NCBI RefSeq assembly: GCF_000340215.1
Contig: NW_006921537.1
Location: forward strand, 2,383,011-2,447,010
Length of the DNA stretch: 64,000 nt
Source of the DNA: Pseudocercospora fijiensis CIRAD86
Taxonomy: Eukaryota; Ascomycota; Dothideomycetes; Mycosphaerellales; Mycosphaerellaceae
Reading direction: 5' to 3'
The notes beneath the pieces are model-generated. The model had not been told where the DNA came from. It worked only from the letters and a program-made list of their open reading frames with translations, and made no database searches. This document shows positions 1 through 9,720 of the stretch, one piece after another (the stretch's first letter is position 1; every line of letters starts with the position of its first letter). The translations under genes and the position numbers were made by a program.

Positions 1-1017
1 GATACTGCCAACAGCAATACCCATACCATTAACGAATGTGCAGTTGGCGATGTAGATGTTGGTACTATTCTGCTTGGGACTTATGGCATCGTCTCCGTTA
101 TCCGTCGTCCAGCGGAGGAATGTGATGTTGTTTGCGTAGACAGTATCGGCTGCGTCTGTGTTCACATTTGATCTAGGCGAAGAATCAGGCGCCGAGTTAT
201 TGACATAAATGTCTTGAAGCAAGACTTTCTCCGATCGAGCCACTGTCATGGTCCACATTTGCGATTTGATGAATCTCAAGCCTTCGATCACGGCGTTCTT
301 GGTATTGGTGATGAGCAATGCGTGGGGTCTGCCGTGTCGGTTACTGACGCCATCGTTGAATTTGTACCATGTATCACCATTCCCGTTCAGAGTGCCATAG
401 CCATGGCCGTAGAAGTGAAGATTCTCGCCACCGAGGTGCCAAGCTGCAGTTTGGTTCTGAAATCCGATCGGCATCGAGTTTGCGAGCCAGTAGGGAATGT
501 TCGTATCCCAGAGCAGAGTCCCTTTGACCTCCACATCAACATCTTTAAGTCCGGTGGTGTTCATTATAGTGCCAATATAATAAGTGATATTCTCGAAAAC
601 GATGTGGCCATCGTTGCCACAAACTCTGAAGGCCTCCAGGATCTGGGGAGCATCGTCGCCATTAGGATCTCCTCCTGCCGGAACGATGCAGGTCTTGGAC
701 CTTTTCGGAAATTCGCTTCCCATATATGGTGGACCTTCCTGGATCTCGGATGGAAACCAGCACCCATTCTGGCCCAGATATTCACAGACATATGGGTCAT
801 ATCGATCTGGTTCCCATTGAGGGCTTGGCGTTTGTACGGGCAGCACTGTTTCTGGAGCGACCGTCGGATTTACTGACGAGGACAGACCATTTAAGCTCTA
901 GCTCAGCAGCAGTCAGTTTGCTAAGTTCCTCCAACAACGGCTCTCATATCGTACTGATTTTAGGGGCACTTGCTGCACATGAGAGAGGGCGAGTGCGCTT
1001 GCAAATAGACGAGACAT
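1..1017 (-). CDS. GH28 family pectinase-type glycoside hydrolase, 5' part (partial at window edge)
   Basis: Secreted polysaccharide hydrolase of glycoside hydrolase family 28 (polygalacturonase / exo-rhamnogalacturonase superfamily), acting on plant pectin outside the cell. I infer two exons: 1017-955 (21 codons, hydrophobic signal-peptide-like start) and 897-1 (299 codons, running off the window). The 57-nt intron 954-898 begins GTACG, has a CTGAC branch site and ends CTAG. An in-frame TGA lies upstream of the chosen ATG. Family motifs seen: GYGTLNGNGDTWY, then NTDAAD (first catalytic Asp region) and NGDDAISPK (Asp pair). The usual GHG histidine motif reads GMG (VNGMGIAVGSI), as in exo-acting or rhamnogalacturonan-type subgroups. 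The C-terminal part is missing because the window ends. Family assignment is secure; substrate is not. Confidence 0.85.
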
Positions 1018-1950
1018 GTCGTCTGCAGTGCCGTCGTAAAGAGAGACTGTTCGACTTGACGGGCGAAGAGATCAAGTCACGGCATATATGCCTGCGTGTA
1101 TAGCGGCATTAAGAAGTCGTGGTGGTATTGCGCAATGCGGGAACAGGGTCATGGGGGTTCATGCCGTGACATGGTTGTCGTGGAGATGGTGTGAAGAGAC
1201 GTGAGGGCGGGGGGCGGGGGGCGGGAGCGGGGGGCGGGGCTTGCGTTGGCGCGGTGAAACCTTCGCAGCCGCCGTTTCCTCCATCCCATTCCTACTTTTC
1301 CGCACTGTACTGCTACCATGGTACAATGAATGAGCCACGACCAAGAAACTCCTGGAGGGGGTTTGGAACAAGAAATTCAATCTTCTTCGACCCTGCCACG
1401 GCCATTGTTGTCAGGTATACAACAATCATTTCTCTCTGCCATCCATCGTTCAGACTCGGACTTCTTGACATGCCAAAGGGCTGCAGTTGCAATCATGGCC
1501 GCAATCGGTCCGGAAGGACTCCTCGCCCCAGCCAAACTTGTCTTGCAGCCGTGGTGATGGATCTTCGGATCCGCATGTGGTCTGTGGAAGGCCAATCCAA
1601 TCCTCCTTCAGACATCCCAAAAACTCGCTAATTCACTTCTCAAAAGGCTCGAAAAGTAGGCGGCGGTGTCTTTGCCCTCGTCCTCAATGATTGGCGGTCG
1701 CGGACGACGACTTGGCTGCTCAATTTCGCCGAGCGATGCTCTCTGCAAAGCGCTTGGCTACCTGCATGATCTCTGTTACACCCGCGTTATATGCGCTGTT
1801 TGGAGAGCGGATAGTGACATTTGGAGCTTCGCATGTCTGCACTTCCGCATCGGCTGCCAAGCTCCAGCGCTCTCGGCCATCTCTGTGCGCGAGAATACAT
1901 TGGTTCGAGATCTCCAAGGTCGCGTCACATCAACAAGTGGAATATGCCGA
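1018..1950. other. Intergenic region between GH28 promoter and PTR2 3' end
   Basis: No convincing coding region. It contains the GH28 upstream region with a very G-rich tract (listed separately) and the 3' flank of the peptide transporter. Short ORFs here show no domain-like composition and overlap each other on both strands. Base composition is ordinary and CpA/TpG are not depleted, so it is not a RIP-mutated repeat. Confidence 0.5.
1205..1239 (+). promoter_or_regulatory. G-rich tract, potential G-quadruplex upstream of GH28
   Basis: Six G-runs of 3-6 bases (1205-1207, 1209-1214, 1216-1221, 1223-1225, 1229-1234, 1236-1239) are separated by 1-3 bases. This satisfies the usual G4 pattern on the plus strand, about 190 bp upstream of the GH28 start codon on the minus strand. 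A regulatory role is inferred only from position. Confidence 0.45.
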
Positions 1951-3789
1951 CTACGCCTTGCTCTCTGTACTGCGGTCTCCATCGATCATCTGCCTCTCAC
2001 TTGCTGGCAGTTCCTTGTCCTTATACTGCTCAAGCTCATTCATGCTATCCTCTGCATCGTTCAATTTGCGGAACAATATCCAGAAGACAATTCCAGCGAC
2101 CAAGCAAGCCACAGCTAGCCCAATATACATCCCGAGCAATTTTGGATCGACAGCAACCGGACTCAGAGCGGCTCCCAAAGCTGATCCGAACGCACTTGTG
2201 AGAAGGAATAGAGACATGATGAAGGACTTCAGGTTGGGCGGTGCTTTTGTATATGCATATTCCAGACCAGTGATCGAAGCAAAAATCTCAGACAATCCAA
2301 TCAAGAGATAAGCTGGAGTTTGTACGGCAACGTGAACGCTGTTTGGAGCATAGCTCCCATCTGGCCGAAGTCCAGCCTTGCAGGCTCCGGGCGCTTCGTA
2401 ACATGGTCCGGAACTGTAGATCAATTTCTGTACTCCAGCGGCGTACGCCATAGCACCAGAGCCGAGCAAGAAGCCCCAGGTGATCCTGGTGATCGGCTTG
2501 AACTCGATGCCGAATCTTCGCAGTCCCGGATAGAGAAATGTGTCGACAATCGGGATGAAGGTGATGATCGTGATGGGATCAATATTTTGCATGATATCGT
2601 TCGGGATACCATGGAGCTGCATCTGTCCCGCTTGACTGATGAAGTTGTTCAACATTTGCGAGTAGACCAACCAGTAAATCGGGAAGAACAAGAAGACTTT
2701 GCACGCGACTACCGCTCGACGTACTTCTTCGACAAAGAGACTGTCCCACGGTAACATCTCACGTCTTCCAGTGCTCTGCTGATAATACTCGGGCTTGGCA
2801 GCATCCAGATTGCGCTTTCGCAGGCCGATCAGACAGACTTTGAAGGCGTGGGGGATGACAGAGCCCTTTGGTGGTCGAAGAACGTATTTCTTCTTGCCAA
2901 CAACCAGGCATCCAAAGCCGACAAAGAATGCCAGCAAGCAGAGTAGGTAGGCAGGCCAGAAACCAGCATGTGCTTCCATCGTGGTCGTTGCTACGGCCGA
3001 GAGCGATCCTAAATTGATGCACATGTAAAAGATCATGTAGATGCGCTGAATAGTGACGGCCGGATCCACGATTACTCTTTCACCACTCTTCAAGATCTTG
3101 ACGAAGGGCCTCGTATTCTGGTACTGCTCGGCGATAAGAGGACTCACATTGCTCTTGATTCCGCCAGTTCCCAAGCCAATGACGATCATGGCGACGATCA
3201 AGCCTCCCAAAGCAGCACCATTCTCGATGGCGGCCGGTAGCGAAGTCAGGAACAGGACCAGAATGCCGATGATGTATATGATGCTGGAATAGAATATAGT
3301 CCAGTACTTTCCCAAGTACTGATCGGCGACAATGGCACCAAGCACAGGAGTGACATAACACCAAAATTGGAAGAAGTCGGTCAGTGCAGTAGCACCGCTC
3401 TGACCAAGTCCGATGGCTCCTGGAAGTCCATTGATATCGTGATAGGAGTTCTCGATGTAGTTCTGAAACGGCCCAGATAGCCCGTAGTAAGTGAATCGTT
3501 CACACAGCTCGACGACTGCGACCAGGAAGGCAGACCATGGCAGCGTGTCAGGCACTTTCCGCAGTACCTTTCTGTCGGCTTCGGTCGGGTGCTCTCGACC
3601 GTCCACAGAGTCTGTATTGCACACCACTTCATGACCCGAGCTTCCAGCCAGCGGATACTGATGGGGATTGACAGCCATGTTCCTCTCAACCAGCTGATAT
3701 TCTCCGCGATCTGACGAATTCGCGTCGCCGGCTTTGGAGAGCCAGGTGAGGAAACGCATCATGAAGGCGGGCGTGGCCCAGATACACAA
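1951..3789 (-). CDS. PTR2-type proton-coupled di/tripeptide transporter (POT family)
   Basis: Plasma-membrane importer of di- and tripeptides driven by the proton gradient (POT/PTR2 family). A single open frame of 612 codons matches the usual length of fungal PTR2 proteins (about 580-620). The diagnostic N-terminal motif ELCERFTYYG is near residue 94, followed by many hydrophobic segments consistent with 12 TM helices. GLGTGGIKSNVSPLIAEQY in the central half is another family signature. The tail is charged and cytosolic. The start is uncertain: Met1 (3789), Met10/11 and Met38 (ATG at 3678, MAVNPHQ) are all possible, and residues 1-37 are not part of the conserved domain. No intron is needed. 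Unrelated neighbours give no operon-like context. Confidence 0.93.
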   Translation of the reverse strand: MCIWATPAFMMRFLTWLSKAGDANSSDRGEYQLVERNMAVNPHQYPLAGSSGHEVVCNTDSVDGREHPTEADRKVLRKVPDTLPWSAFLVAVVELCERFTYYGLSGPFQNYIENSYHDINGLPGAIGLGQSGATALTDFFQFWCYVTPVLGAIVADQYLGKYWTIFYSSIIYIIGILVLFLTSLPAAIENGAALGGLIVAMIVIGLGTGGIKSNVSPLIAEQYQNTRPFVKILKSGERVIVDPAVTIQRIYMIFYMCINLGSLSAVATTTMEAHAGFWPAYLLCLLAFFVGFGCLVVGKKKYVLRPPKGSVIPHAFKVCLIGLRKRNLDAAKPEYYQQSTGRREMLPWDSLFVEEVRRAVVACKVFLFFPIYWLVYSQMLNNFISQAGQMQLHGIPNDIMQNIDPITIITFIPIVDTFLYPGLRRFGIEFKPITRITWGFLLGSGAMAYAAGVQKLIYSSGPCYEAPGACKAGLRPDGSYAPNSVHVAVQTPAYLLIGLSEIFASITGLEYAYTKAPPNLKSFIMSLFLLTSAFGSALGAALSPVAVDPKLLGMYIGLAVACLVAGIVFWILFRKLNDAEDSMNELEQYKDKELPASERQMIDGDRSTESKA

Positions 3790-3831
3790 TGATTACCAGA
3801 TGACAATACAATGTCGTGGACTCGTGGTTCG

Positions 3832-3863
3832 GGTTACGGTTACGGTTACGGTTACGGTTACGG
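3832..3863 (+). repeat. GGTTAC hexanucleotide tandem repeat upstream of PTR2
   Basis: Five perfect GGTTAC units plus a partial one, lying 43-74 bp upstream of the longest PTR2 start and so probably in its leader or core promoter (read as GTAACC on the gene's strand). It resembles a telomere-type hexamer but is not TTAGGG. Confidence 0.85.
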
Positions 3864-4045
3864 TGGAGCAGGGATCCATTGAGGTTCGAGATTGGCGATG
3901 CCAAGGAAACCAAAACAAAGCAGACTAAAAGTGGCATGCTATCTGGAAAGCAAGCTGACAGAGGCATCATGATATGAATGGGTCAACATTGCTGGTAAAG
4001 GTGATGCGCCATTGGAAGAAAAACACACGCAAAGGTATTGTGGTA

Positions 4046-4088
4046 TTCATAAGTGCGCGCCATGGGGTCGGAGAGCCGAGTTTCCGCT
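4046..4088 (+). repeat. Left terminal inverted repeat of the Tc1-like element
   Basis: Starts right after TA at 4044-4045. The first 18 bases differ from the inverted right end at one position (G versus C at base 10). Similarity continues more weakly over about 40 bp, with GGAGA and TTCCGC shared. Confidence 0.7.
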
Positions 4089-4223
4089 CAGCACCAGGTG
4101 TCACTATAATTAGTTAGCAACCCGGTGTTCTTGGCATTCGTAGATCTCCACCACTATGTCCAAACACCGTGTAAACCATGTTGTCGCATTTTCAATGGTA
4201 TAGAGCCCTCGGAGGTGTTGTTA

Positions 4224-5245
4224 ATGGCGCGCCTACTAGACGATTAACTTAATAAGCTTAAGCGCCTCTTCGACAAGGGTGATCTGTCTAATAATGCTAT
4301 CTCCGACTTGATAAATATCGCTAGGCGCACTGTCGACAAGCTCTATAACAATTACGAGTTGTTTAGTGTGTTCTATATGGTAGATCTTGTCGCGCAAGGC
4401 CGTCTACGGAAGCTATTGCCAATATATTAAGATATGTGTATTTCCGGCTCTTTCTAGCGCCTGTAACTAATCCGGCTCTTACTATAGCGTATCCTCGAGT
4501 TCCTTATAGATCGACCGACCGCATACCAAGATAAGGTAATCTAGTACCTGTACGACGAATTTGGCGTTATCGTAAGCTAACCGACGATATCGCGTGTATT
4601 AAAGGACCGCCGGTAGACGAGAAAGAAGGCCTTCTATATCGCGTAGGAGCAGAATAGCGAGTTGCGCGATAACTTTAGAATATAGCAAATAGGTATGTCG
4701 GCGGACAAGATCGTTACTGTCGATGAAAGTGCCTCAAATAAGCGCACTAGATAGCGGAAATATGGCTACGGTCTAGTTAACCGTCCTGTCTACGAAGAGG
4801 GTAGTACTATACGGTCGAAGAGGTAGAGTATTCTACCTGCAATTAGTGTTAACGGATACCTTCTAGGCACGCTTATTCATTAAGGCTCTATTACCGGATT
4901 GATGTTTAAGCACTAGTTAAGGCATACAGTGCTTCCGCAAATAGAGCTAGGTATAGTGTTAGTAATAGATAACGCGTTAGTCTACCGGACCGACGGCGTA
5001 AAAGAGGCATATCGACAAGTAGGTGTCTACTTAAAGATGCTGCCGCCGTACTTACTAGACTTCAATCCTATTGAGCTATCGTTCTTATCGTTAAAGGCAT
5101 AGGTTAAGAAGAACATATACGAGGCTAATTGCTTCTTAGACTTCGGACACTTTATAAGACACGTAGTAAGCGAGTTAGATATATAATATAACGCAGAAGC
5201 GTAGTTTTAGAAGGCAGGTTAGAGACACTAATTATAACACTCTTA
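4224..5245 (+). pseudogene. Tc1-like DD34E transposase, RIP-inactivated
   Basis: One reading frame runs from ATG at 4224 (MARLLDD) with N-terminal helix-turn-helix character (NKLKRLFDKGDLSNNAISDL), then a PTAYQD/TISRVLKDRR segment, into the DDE domain. Catalytic residues visible: Asp at 4722-4724 in VDES, Asp at 4968-4970 in VIDNA, and Glu at 5073-5075 in DFNPIE, all in the same frame, with 34 residues between the last two (DD34E spacing, typical of Tc1-like transposases). About a dozen TAG/TAA stops interrupt it, consistent with CAA, CAG or TGG mutated by RIP, so no functional protein is expected. The 3' end near 5245 is approximate. Confidence 0.88.
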
Positions 5246-5600
5246 GGTTTTCAAAGACTCGCTTATACTAACGACTATCTCTAGCTTAGCAATACGGCTC
5301 TTTAAGTCTTCTATTTCTTGTCTTATTTCTTCTACTATAGTACGCGCAGTATTAGTAGTATAGTCCTTTATAATGGCTTCAATATGCTATAGATTAGGCA
5401 ATGCTAGCTACGGCGATAAGCTTCTCGAATAAGCTAACGAAGGCGATATAGTAGAAGTGTCGATATGCCCTTCTATACCTCTCGGCGGTAGTATAGTAAC
5501 AATCTCCTCGTCGCCTTAACTGTCTACAATCTACTCGAAATTAGTTAAATTTATAAAGATACCTAATCGGCATACCTCTAATACGCTACGGGTAGCTATT
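5228..5600 (-). pseudogene. Degraded minus-strand ORF with coiled-coil-like C-terminus in the Tc1-like element
   Basis: A frame of roughly 120 codons reads leftward and meets the transposase tail to tail (stop at 5228-5230). Its end is rich in Glu, Lys, Ile and Arg in a coiled-coil-like pattern (EEIRQEIEDLKSRIAKLE). Interruptions are TAG/TAA of RIP type. I do not recognise the protein; it might be the 3' part of the other minus-strand gene or a separate accessory gene. The 5' limit is a guess. Confidence 0.45.
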
Positions 5601-6302
5601 GCGATAGAAGAGCCTAGAATTTAGTGGTTTCGGAATTATTTTGATCGCTAGCGGCACCTCGAGGCTATTTGAATCGGCGCCGTTAGTATATCGCTATATT
5701 CGTAGCGCGATCGAGTCGCGATCCGGAGAGTACCCGCTTATAAAGCCCGAATCTATAACGACTAACAGGGCATTACTATAACACTACTACAACACATCTA
5801 TATTATCTCTTCGGTAGGAAACAATACTATCGATGCCGCTAAACAATCTCCCGTTATCCGTTTTAAAAAATATGCAGTTGTTATAAAGATATAGCGCTAG
5901 TAATATATTAGAAGTTCGCGACTTTCTAGCGCTTACTCTATGCCGAGATAGCCGAAATTTCGGCTTAGCTTTGCGGGTCCGGATTTGAAGAGCTAAATTT
6001 AACGACTTCAACTCGATACTAGCGCAATACTATAACGCATTATTTTTTATTCTTACAAGTATAGAGAGCCGAGACTATATCTATCTAATGCACCTCTAAT
6101 TTATACTATACAAAAATACGTAGTATTAGTAGAATAACAAGCGACAACAGTTAAGCTAAAGTTTAGCTATTAAACTACCGATCTATAACCGAGAACTCGC
6201 TTCCGTACTAAAACAGCGCTTCTATAGCTAACTATAGAACAGGCCGTTAGACGACTTATTAATGCGACTAAGACGCTGCTTACGGACTTAAGTATATATA
6301 TA
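5601..6302. other. Non-coding interior of the Tc1-like element
   Basis: RIP-mutated AT-rich sequence between the two minus-strand ORFs. It contains a short palindrome (CCGAAATTTCGG, 5951-5962). The 74-codon open frame at 5787-6011 has no recognisable features and I do not call it a gene. Confidence 0.4.
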
Positions 6303-7859
6303 TCACTTTACTGTAGTAACAAATCGATCGTATTGCCCTTCTTTAAGTCTAGCATCGATCTAGCGCTTCAATTTGACCCTTCTTAGCTGCTTAAGTAAGA
6401 AGTCACCCTCTTTAGCGAATATACGCTTAATATTAGATATATTAGCGTGCCGTTCACTCTAGCTACTACTTAATTCTTTACGCAACTAGCTAAAGAAGCC
6501 TATTAATTCTATGTCCGCTATATGCGATTAATAGGAAGCGATTAAGCCTAGAATTAGACTTAATAGTAGTCCAACTGTTAGACTAGAAGCCGCTAGCGGA
6601 CTAGACCTACGAGAACGCTTCTACGGAGCCTAGCCGTTATTATAGTAATTATAGATTACTATAGGGGTTAAAGAGCTATTAGCGGCTAGTCTAGCAGTCC
6701 GTAGAGTCTTAAATAGATTAGCAAGCTGCCTACTACGGTTCTTCTATATCTTTAAAGCTAGTATAGAGCCTAGATTACCTATAGTTAGGCGCCCTTCTTT
6801 AATACCCTTAATCTAGCGGCTTACAACGTTAGGGTAGATCTTGCAGTAATCTTTACCTCTGTCCGGACCGCTAAACTAATACAACCCGCCCTTATTAAGG
6901 TAGTACCTGTTCTTACAAGGCTAGCGCTTTGCTAACTCGTAGCGAGCGTTAGTTAACGAGCCGATTAAGGTAGTGTTATTGTCGTCGGCTTTAGCTTCTA
7001 AGCTATTAGATTAACCCTTAACCTTAGCTTAACTAGCGTGCAAAGCGTCTAATTGTTATTAAGTTGCTATGTTACGAACGGTGCTAGTTCTATAGTTACG
7101 ACGACCCTACGAGGCTCTACTTAGGTTACGAGACACTAGCTCTTCTACGGTTGCTGTCTTCCGCCGCTCGATAGTTAATTTAAAGTCTAATCTTAAGCCC
7201 TTCTTGCCCTACAAGTGCTAAGAAGCTAGCATGTCGTACGTACGTTAGAAATTGCCCTTCTATATACTAGTACTGCGGAAGTAGTATTTAGCTTTAATCT
7301 TGTCCGCTAAGGCAACAATCTCTAAGCTAGCTAACTTATAGTCGTCGTTGTTAGAGCCAGTTATAAGCTAGTTAGCGTACTAATCGTAGACCTCTTCGTA
7401 GTAGTCGCTATCGCTATTAATCTCGCGAGGATAGCACTTACTCGATAGTAGCAACCGTAGATTAGCTAAATTAGCAATTGTCTACTATACGACGTACTCG
7501 AAGACTTCTCGCTCTTATTCTATAGCTTTATCTTCTTCTTTAGCCGATATATTGTCCTTATCGTCGACACCCGGTTGCTAGGTTAGCTAAGTTGCTAGCA
7601 ACTCGTCGTCTATATCGCTAGATCCTTTACTTATCTTAACAGTCGGCTCTCGGCGTAGTCTCTTAGTAGCTCGATTAACATTAGCGGCTAGTTATTGCGT
7701 AGCAAGAGCCTCCTTCTTCTTCGAGGAAGGCTTCTACGCTCGCTTAGAGGCTCTTAGTATATCGACGGCTCGATAATAGCTTCCGAATAGGCCTCGTTCT
7801 TAATCCGGATCGTTACTAGAGGACCTAAGTAGGCAGAGGTAAGAAAGGCTTTCGTTCCG
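6303..7859 (-). pseudogene. Accessory ORF of the Tc1-like element, unknown function, RIP-mutated
   Basis: A long minus-strand frame of about 515 codons starts near the right TIR and keeps one phase from about 7859 to a TGA at 6303-6305. I checked the phase at two distant points. All internal stops are TAG/TAA as expected from RIP. The N-terminal third is Lys/Arg-rich (KKKEALAT, NRATKRLRREP). The middle has a CKNRYYLNKGGLY segment followed by FSGPDRGKDYC, which could bind metal. The last third is basic (LKQLRRVKLKR). No family recognised. The initiating ATG is not visible, possibly mutated to ATA. A TATA-like box lies just upstream. Confidence 0.6.
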
Positions 7860-7872
7860 ACCCTAGTTTGCC

Positions 7873-7889
7873 TCCTATTTTATATAGAG
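7873..7889 (-). promoter_or_regulatory. TATA-like box for the accessory ORF
   Basis: On the minus strand the sequence reads TCTCTATATAAAATAGG, a good TATA-box match between the right TIR and the beginning of the accessory frame. Promoter function is inferred from position. Confidence 0.4.
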
Positions 7890-7918
7890 AGAGTGGGTCT
7901 ACGGAAAAACCGAGGGTA

Positions 7919-7961
7919 CGCGGAAGTTACGAGATCTCCGCGTATGGCGCGGACTTATGAA
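7919..7961 (-). repeat. Right terminal inverted repeat of the Tc1-like element
   Basis: Inverted match to 4046-4088, followed directly by TA at 7962-7963. The element ends about 90 bp beyond the stop codon of the neighbouring host gene. Confidence 0.7.
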
Positions 7962-8052
7962 TACAGCAATAAGCACAGTCAAGCTTCTGAACTCGCCAAA
8001 CAACATACACACAGCACTCCACACACACAATGCAGCCACCCCCTTATATAAA

Positions 8053-9174
8053 TCACCTCTTCTTCCCAACATTCAACCCCTTAACAAAAGCATCCGCCTT
8101 CTCCTCGAGCGCCAACAAAGATCCCAGCCCTTTCTTCAAATCCAACTCAATGTCATCAAAAGCCTTCTGCAGAATCTCACTCCCACTCATCCCAATCCGA
8201 ATCTCTCCCTTCACTTCCTCCGGAGGATTAGCACCAAGTGGAGAAGGGATCTGTCCCGAACTCCTTCTCTTGCGTCGCTTCGCACTCTCCAAGAGGTCAT
8301 CCATACTCACGCTTTTCGTTTCGCCTTCCGCCACGGCTTTCTGGCTTGAGGATCTGGTAGGGCTGAGAGGTTCGAGGAAGTCGACCGCTGCGGAGGCCGT
8401 TTCGTCGGTGATATCTGAGGAGGCGAGGGAGATTCCTAGGATTTCTTCGAATGACGTTTTGGCTTTGATTTCGTGCTTTGCTTCCTCTGCCTTGATCGGA
8501 CTGCTGGGGACAGTCGCGTTGGCAACTTTGGGAGTAGTTGTGCTTTGAACCCCGAATTGCTTGCCCCATCTGCATTCGCTGGGGTAGTCGCATTTCATCC
8601 AGCAATCTTTCTTCTGTGCTCCAGCTACTACGTCTCGTGCTTCGCGCTTCGTAGTCCAGCGTCCTTGGAACCATCTCCCTTCGGGTACCATTAATTTTCC
8701 ATTCATCTCCCTCTCGAAAATCTCCTCGGCGACCATCAATGCATCAGCAGCTTCCACACGCTCTACCACAGCTCTTCTCCAGTTGCCCCACGCTTTCCAG
8801 CCTTGGTAGTCAAACTCGCTCGCGCAAGCTGCGTGACGTACAACTCTTTTCCCACCATTACCTTTTTTGCCTCGCTTGACGACAGTGGTGCCAGCGCAGA
8901 AGAAATGGCCATCATCGAGGCAGCGGCGAGTGACGCCGAGTTGATAGACGCGATTACACTTGTGGCATTGCCAAAGCCAGTGAAGACTTTCTGGTGGCGG
9001 TGGAAGGAGCTCGGCACTGGCTTTCAGCTTAGCCGCGCGGGAACCAGTGCCTTGGTTGTATTTTGGTGGTGAGGCGGGAGGCGTGATCGGAAGAAGAGGC
9101 GAGAATGGCGTGGGAGGAATGGAGAGGAGGGAAGATTTGTAGGATGCTGGGGTAATGGTAAGTTGGCGCGGCAT
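8053..9174 (-). CDS. Conserved fungal hypothetical protein with Cys/His zinc-binding motif
   Basis: A 373-residue single-exon frame; function not recognised. The N-terminus (1-60) is Pro/Ser-rich and probably disordered. Residues 68-120 hold CHKCNRVYQLG, then Cys85, DGHFFC (His90, Cys93) and Cys117, a layout that could bind zinc. A second Cys group (KKDCWMKCDYPSEC) lies near residues 190-205. The C-terminal half is acidic/Ser-rich with a basic KRRKRRS patch that could be a nuclear localisation signal, and it ends in a Lys/Arg tail. The composition is ordinary host DNA with no premature stops. The start is the first Met after upstream stops. A nuclear role is inference only. Confidence 0.75.
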   Translation of the reverse strand: MPRQLTITPASYKSSLLSIPPTPFSPLLPITPPASPPKYNQGTGSRAAKLKASAELLPPPPESLHWLWQCHKCNRVYQLGVTRRCLDDGHFFCAGTTVVKRGKKGNGGKRVVRHAACASEFDYQGWKAWGNWRRAVVERVEAADALMVAEEIFEREMNGKLMVPEGRWFQGRWTTKREARDVVAGAQKKDCWMKCDYPSECRWGKQFGVQSTTTPKVANATVPSSPIKAEEAKHEIKAKTSFEEILGISLASSDITDETASAAVDFLEPLSPTRSSSQKAVAEGETKSVSMDDLLESAKRRKRRSSGQIPSPLGANPPEEVKGEIRIGMSGSEILQKAFDDIELDLKKGLGSLLALEEKADAFVKGLNVGKKR

Positions 9175-9720
9175 TTTGTTGGTCGGTGTTTATTTCTTGT
9201 CGTGCCTAGAAGGATAGTGTTGTCGCTTTGTAAGAACGAAGACCTGCTTCGAATGCGTGCTATTGATGATGCCGTGTTCAAGATCCTGCGCGAACTGTAT
9301 CTATGTGCTGACAATACACTAGTCAATAGTGCGTAGAGAGCGGAATTCGACAACGTCGAGGAGATCAAGTCGTGAAAAAAGTCAGGAAATTGTGCACTAT
9401 GGTGAGGAATGGCATGGTAAATTACGCATGACCACAATGCACTGAGGTCAATTTGACTTACAAAGACAGACGCGGAAGGGATGTCGGACTCACCTGAGTG
9501 TCTTTGTCTGAGATATGAGATGTCTTTGTTGAACACAGAAGTCTGGACGCCACCTGGATGAGCATTCGTAAGTTGTTCTTTATCTCATTTCCCAGTGCCT
9601 CGCCATTACGTCGGGACAGCGGCAGCAGTGCGCCTGCGGGTGTGAGCATATCCTAATCTGCGTCGATGGTACTCAGAAAAGTCCTGTTGATAGCAGCAAA
9701 ACTTGCATGTCTCAGCTGCA
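9175..9720. other. Intergenic region between sorting nexin 3' end and zinc-motif gene
   Basis: Carries the promoter of the leftward gene that starts at 9174 and the 3' flank of the sorting-nexin gene. No further coding region, RNA gene or repeat is visible. A 170-codon shadow frame overlaps the gene's 5' end and has no domain features. Confidence 0.5.

Larger units (their letters stand above)
4046..7961 (+). mobile_element. Tc1-like DNA transposon (3.9 kb) with extra ORFs, RIP-mutated
   Basis: A 3,916-bp element bounded by imperfect terminal inverted repeats beginning TTCATAAGTSCGCGCCAT and flanked on both sides by TA (4044-4045 and 7962-7963), the target duplication of Tc1/mariner elements. 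The interior is strongly depleted in CA/TG and full of TAG/TAA stops, the RIP pattern. It holds a DD34E transposase reading right from the left end and two minus-strand frames reading in from the right end. Typical Tc1-like elements are 1.3-2 kb with one gene, so this one is unusually large. A nested unrelated insertion inside the TIRs cannot be fully excluded, but I found no second set of termini. Confidence 0.72.

Noticed and set aside
564..1103. Open frames on both strands around 564-1103 as genes
   Set aside because: They are shadows of the two-exon GH28 gene, whose frame shows family motifs.
3832..3863. Telomere-like hexamer repeat as a telomere or internal telomeric site
   Set aside because: The unit is GGTTAC, not TTAGGG; there are only five units, and intact genes lie on both sides.
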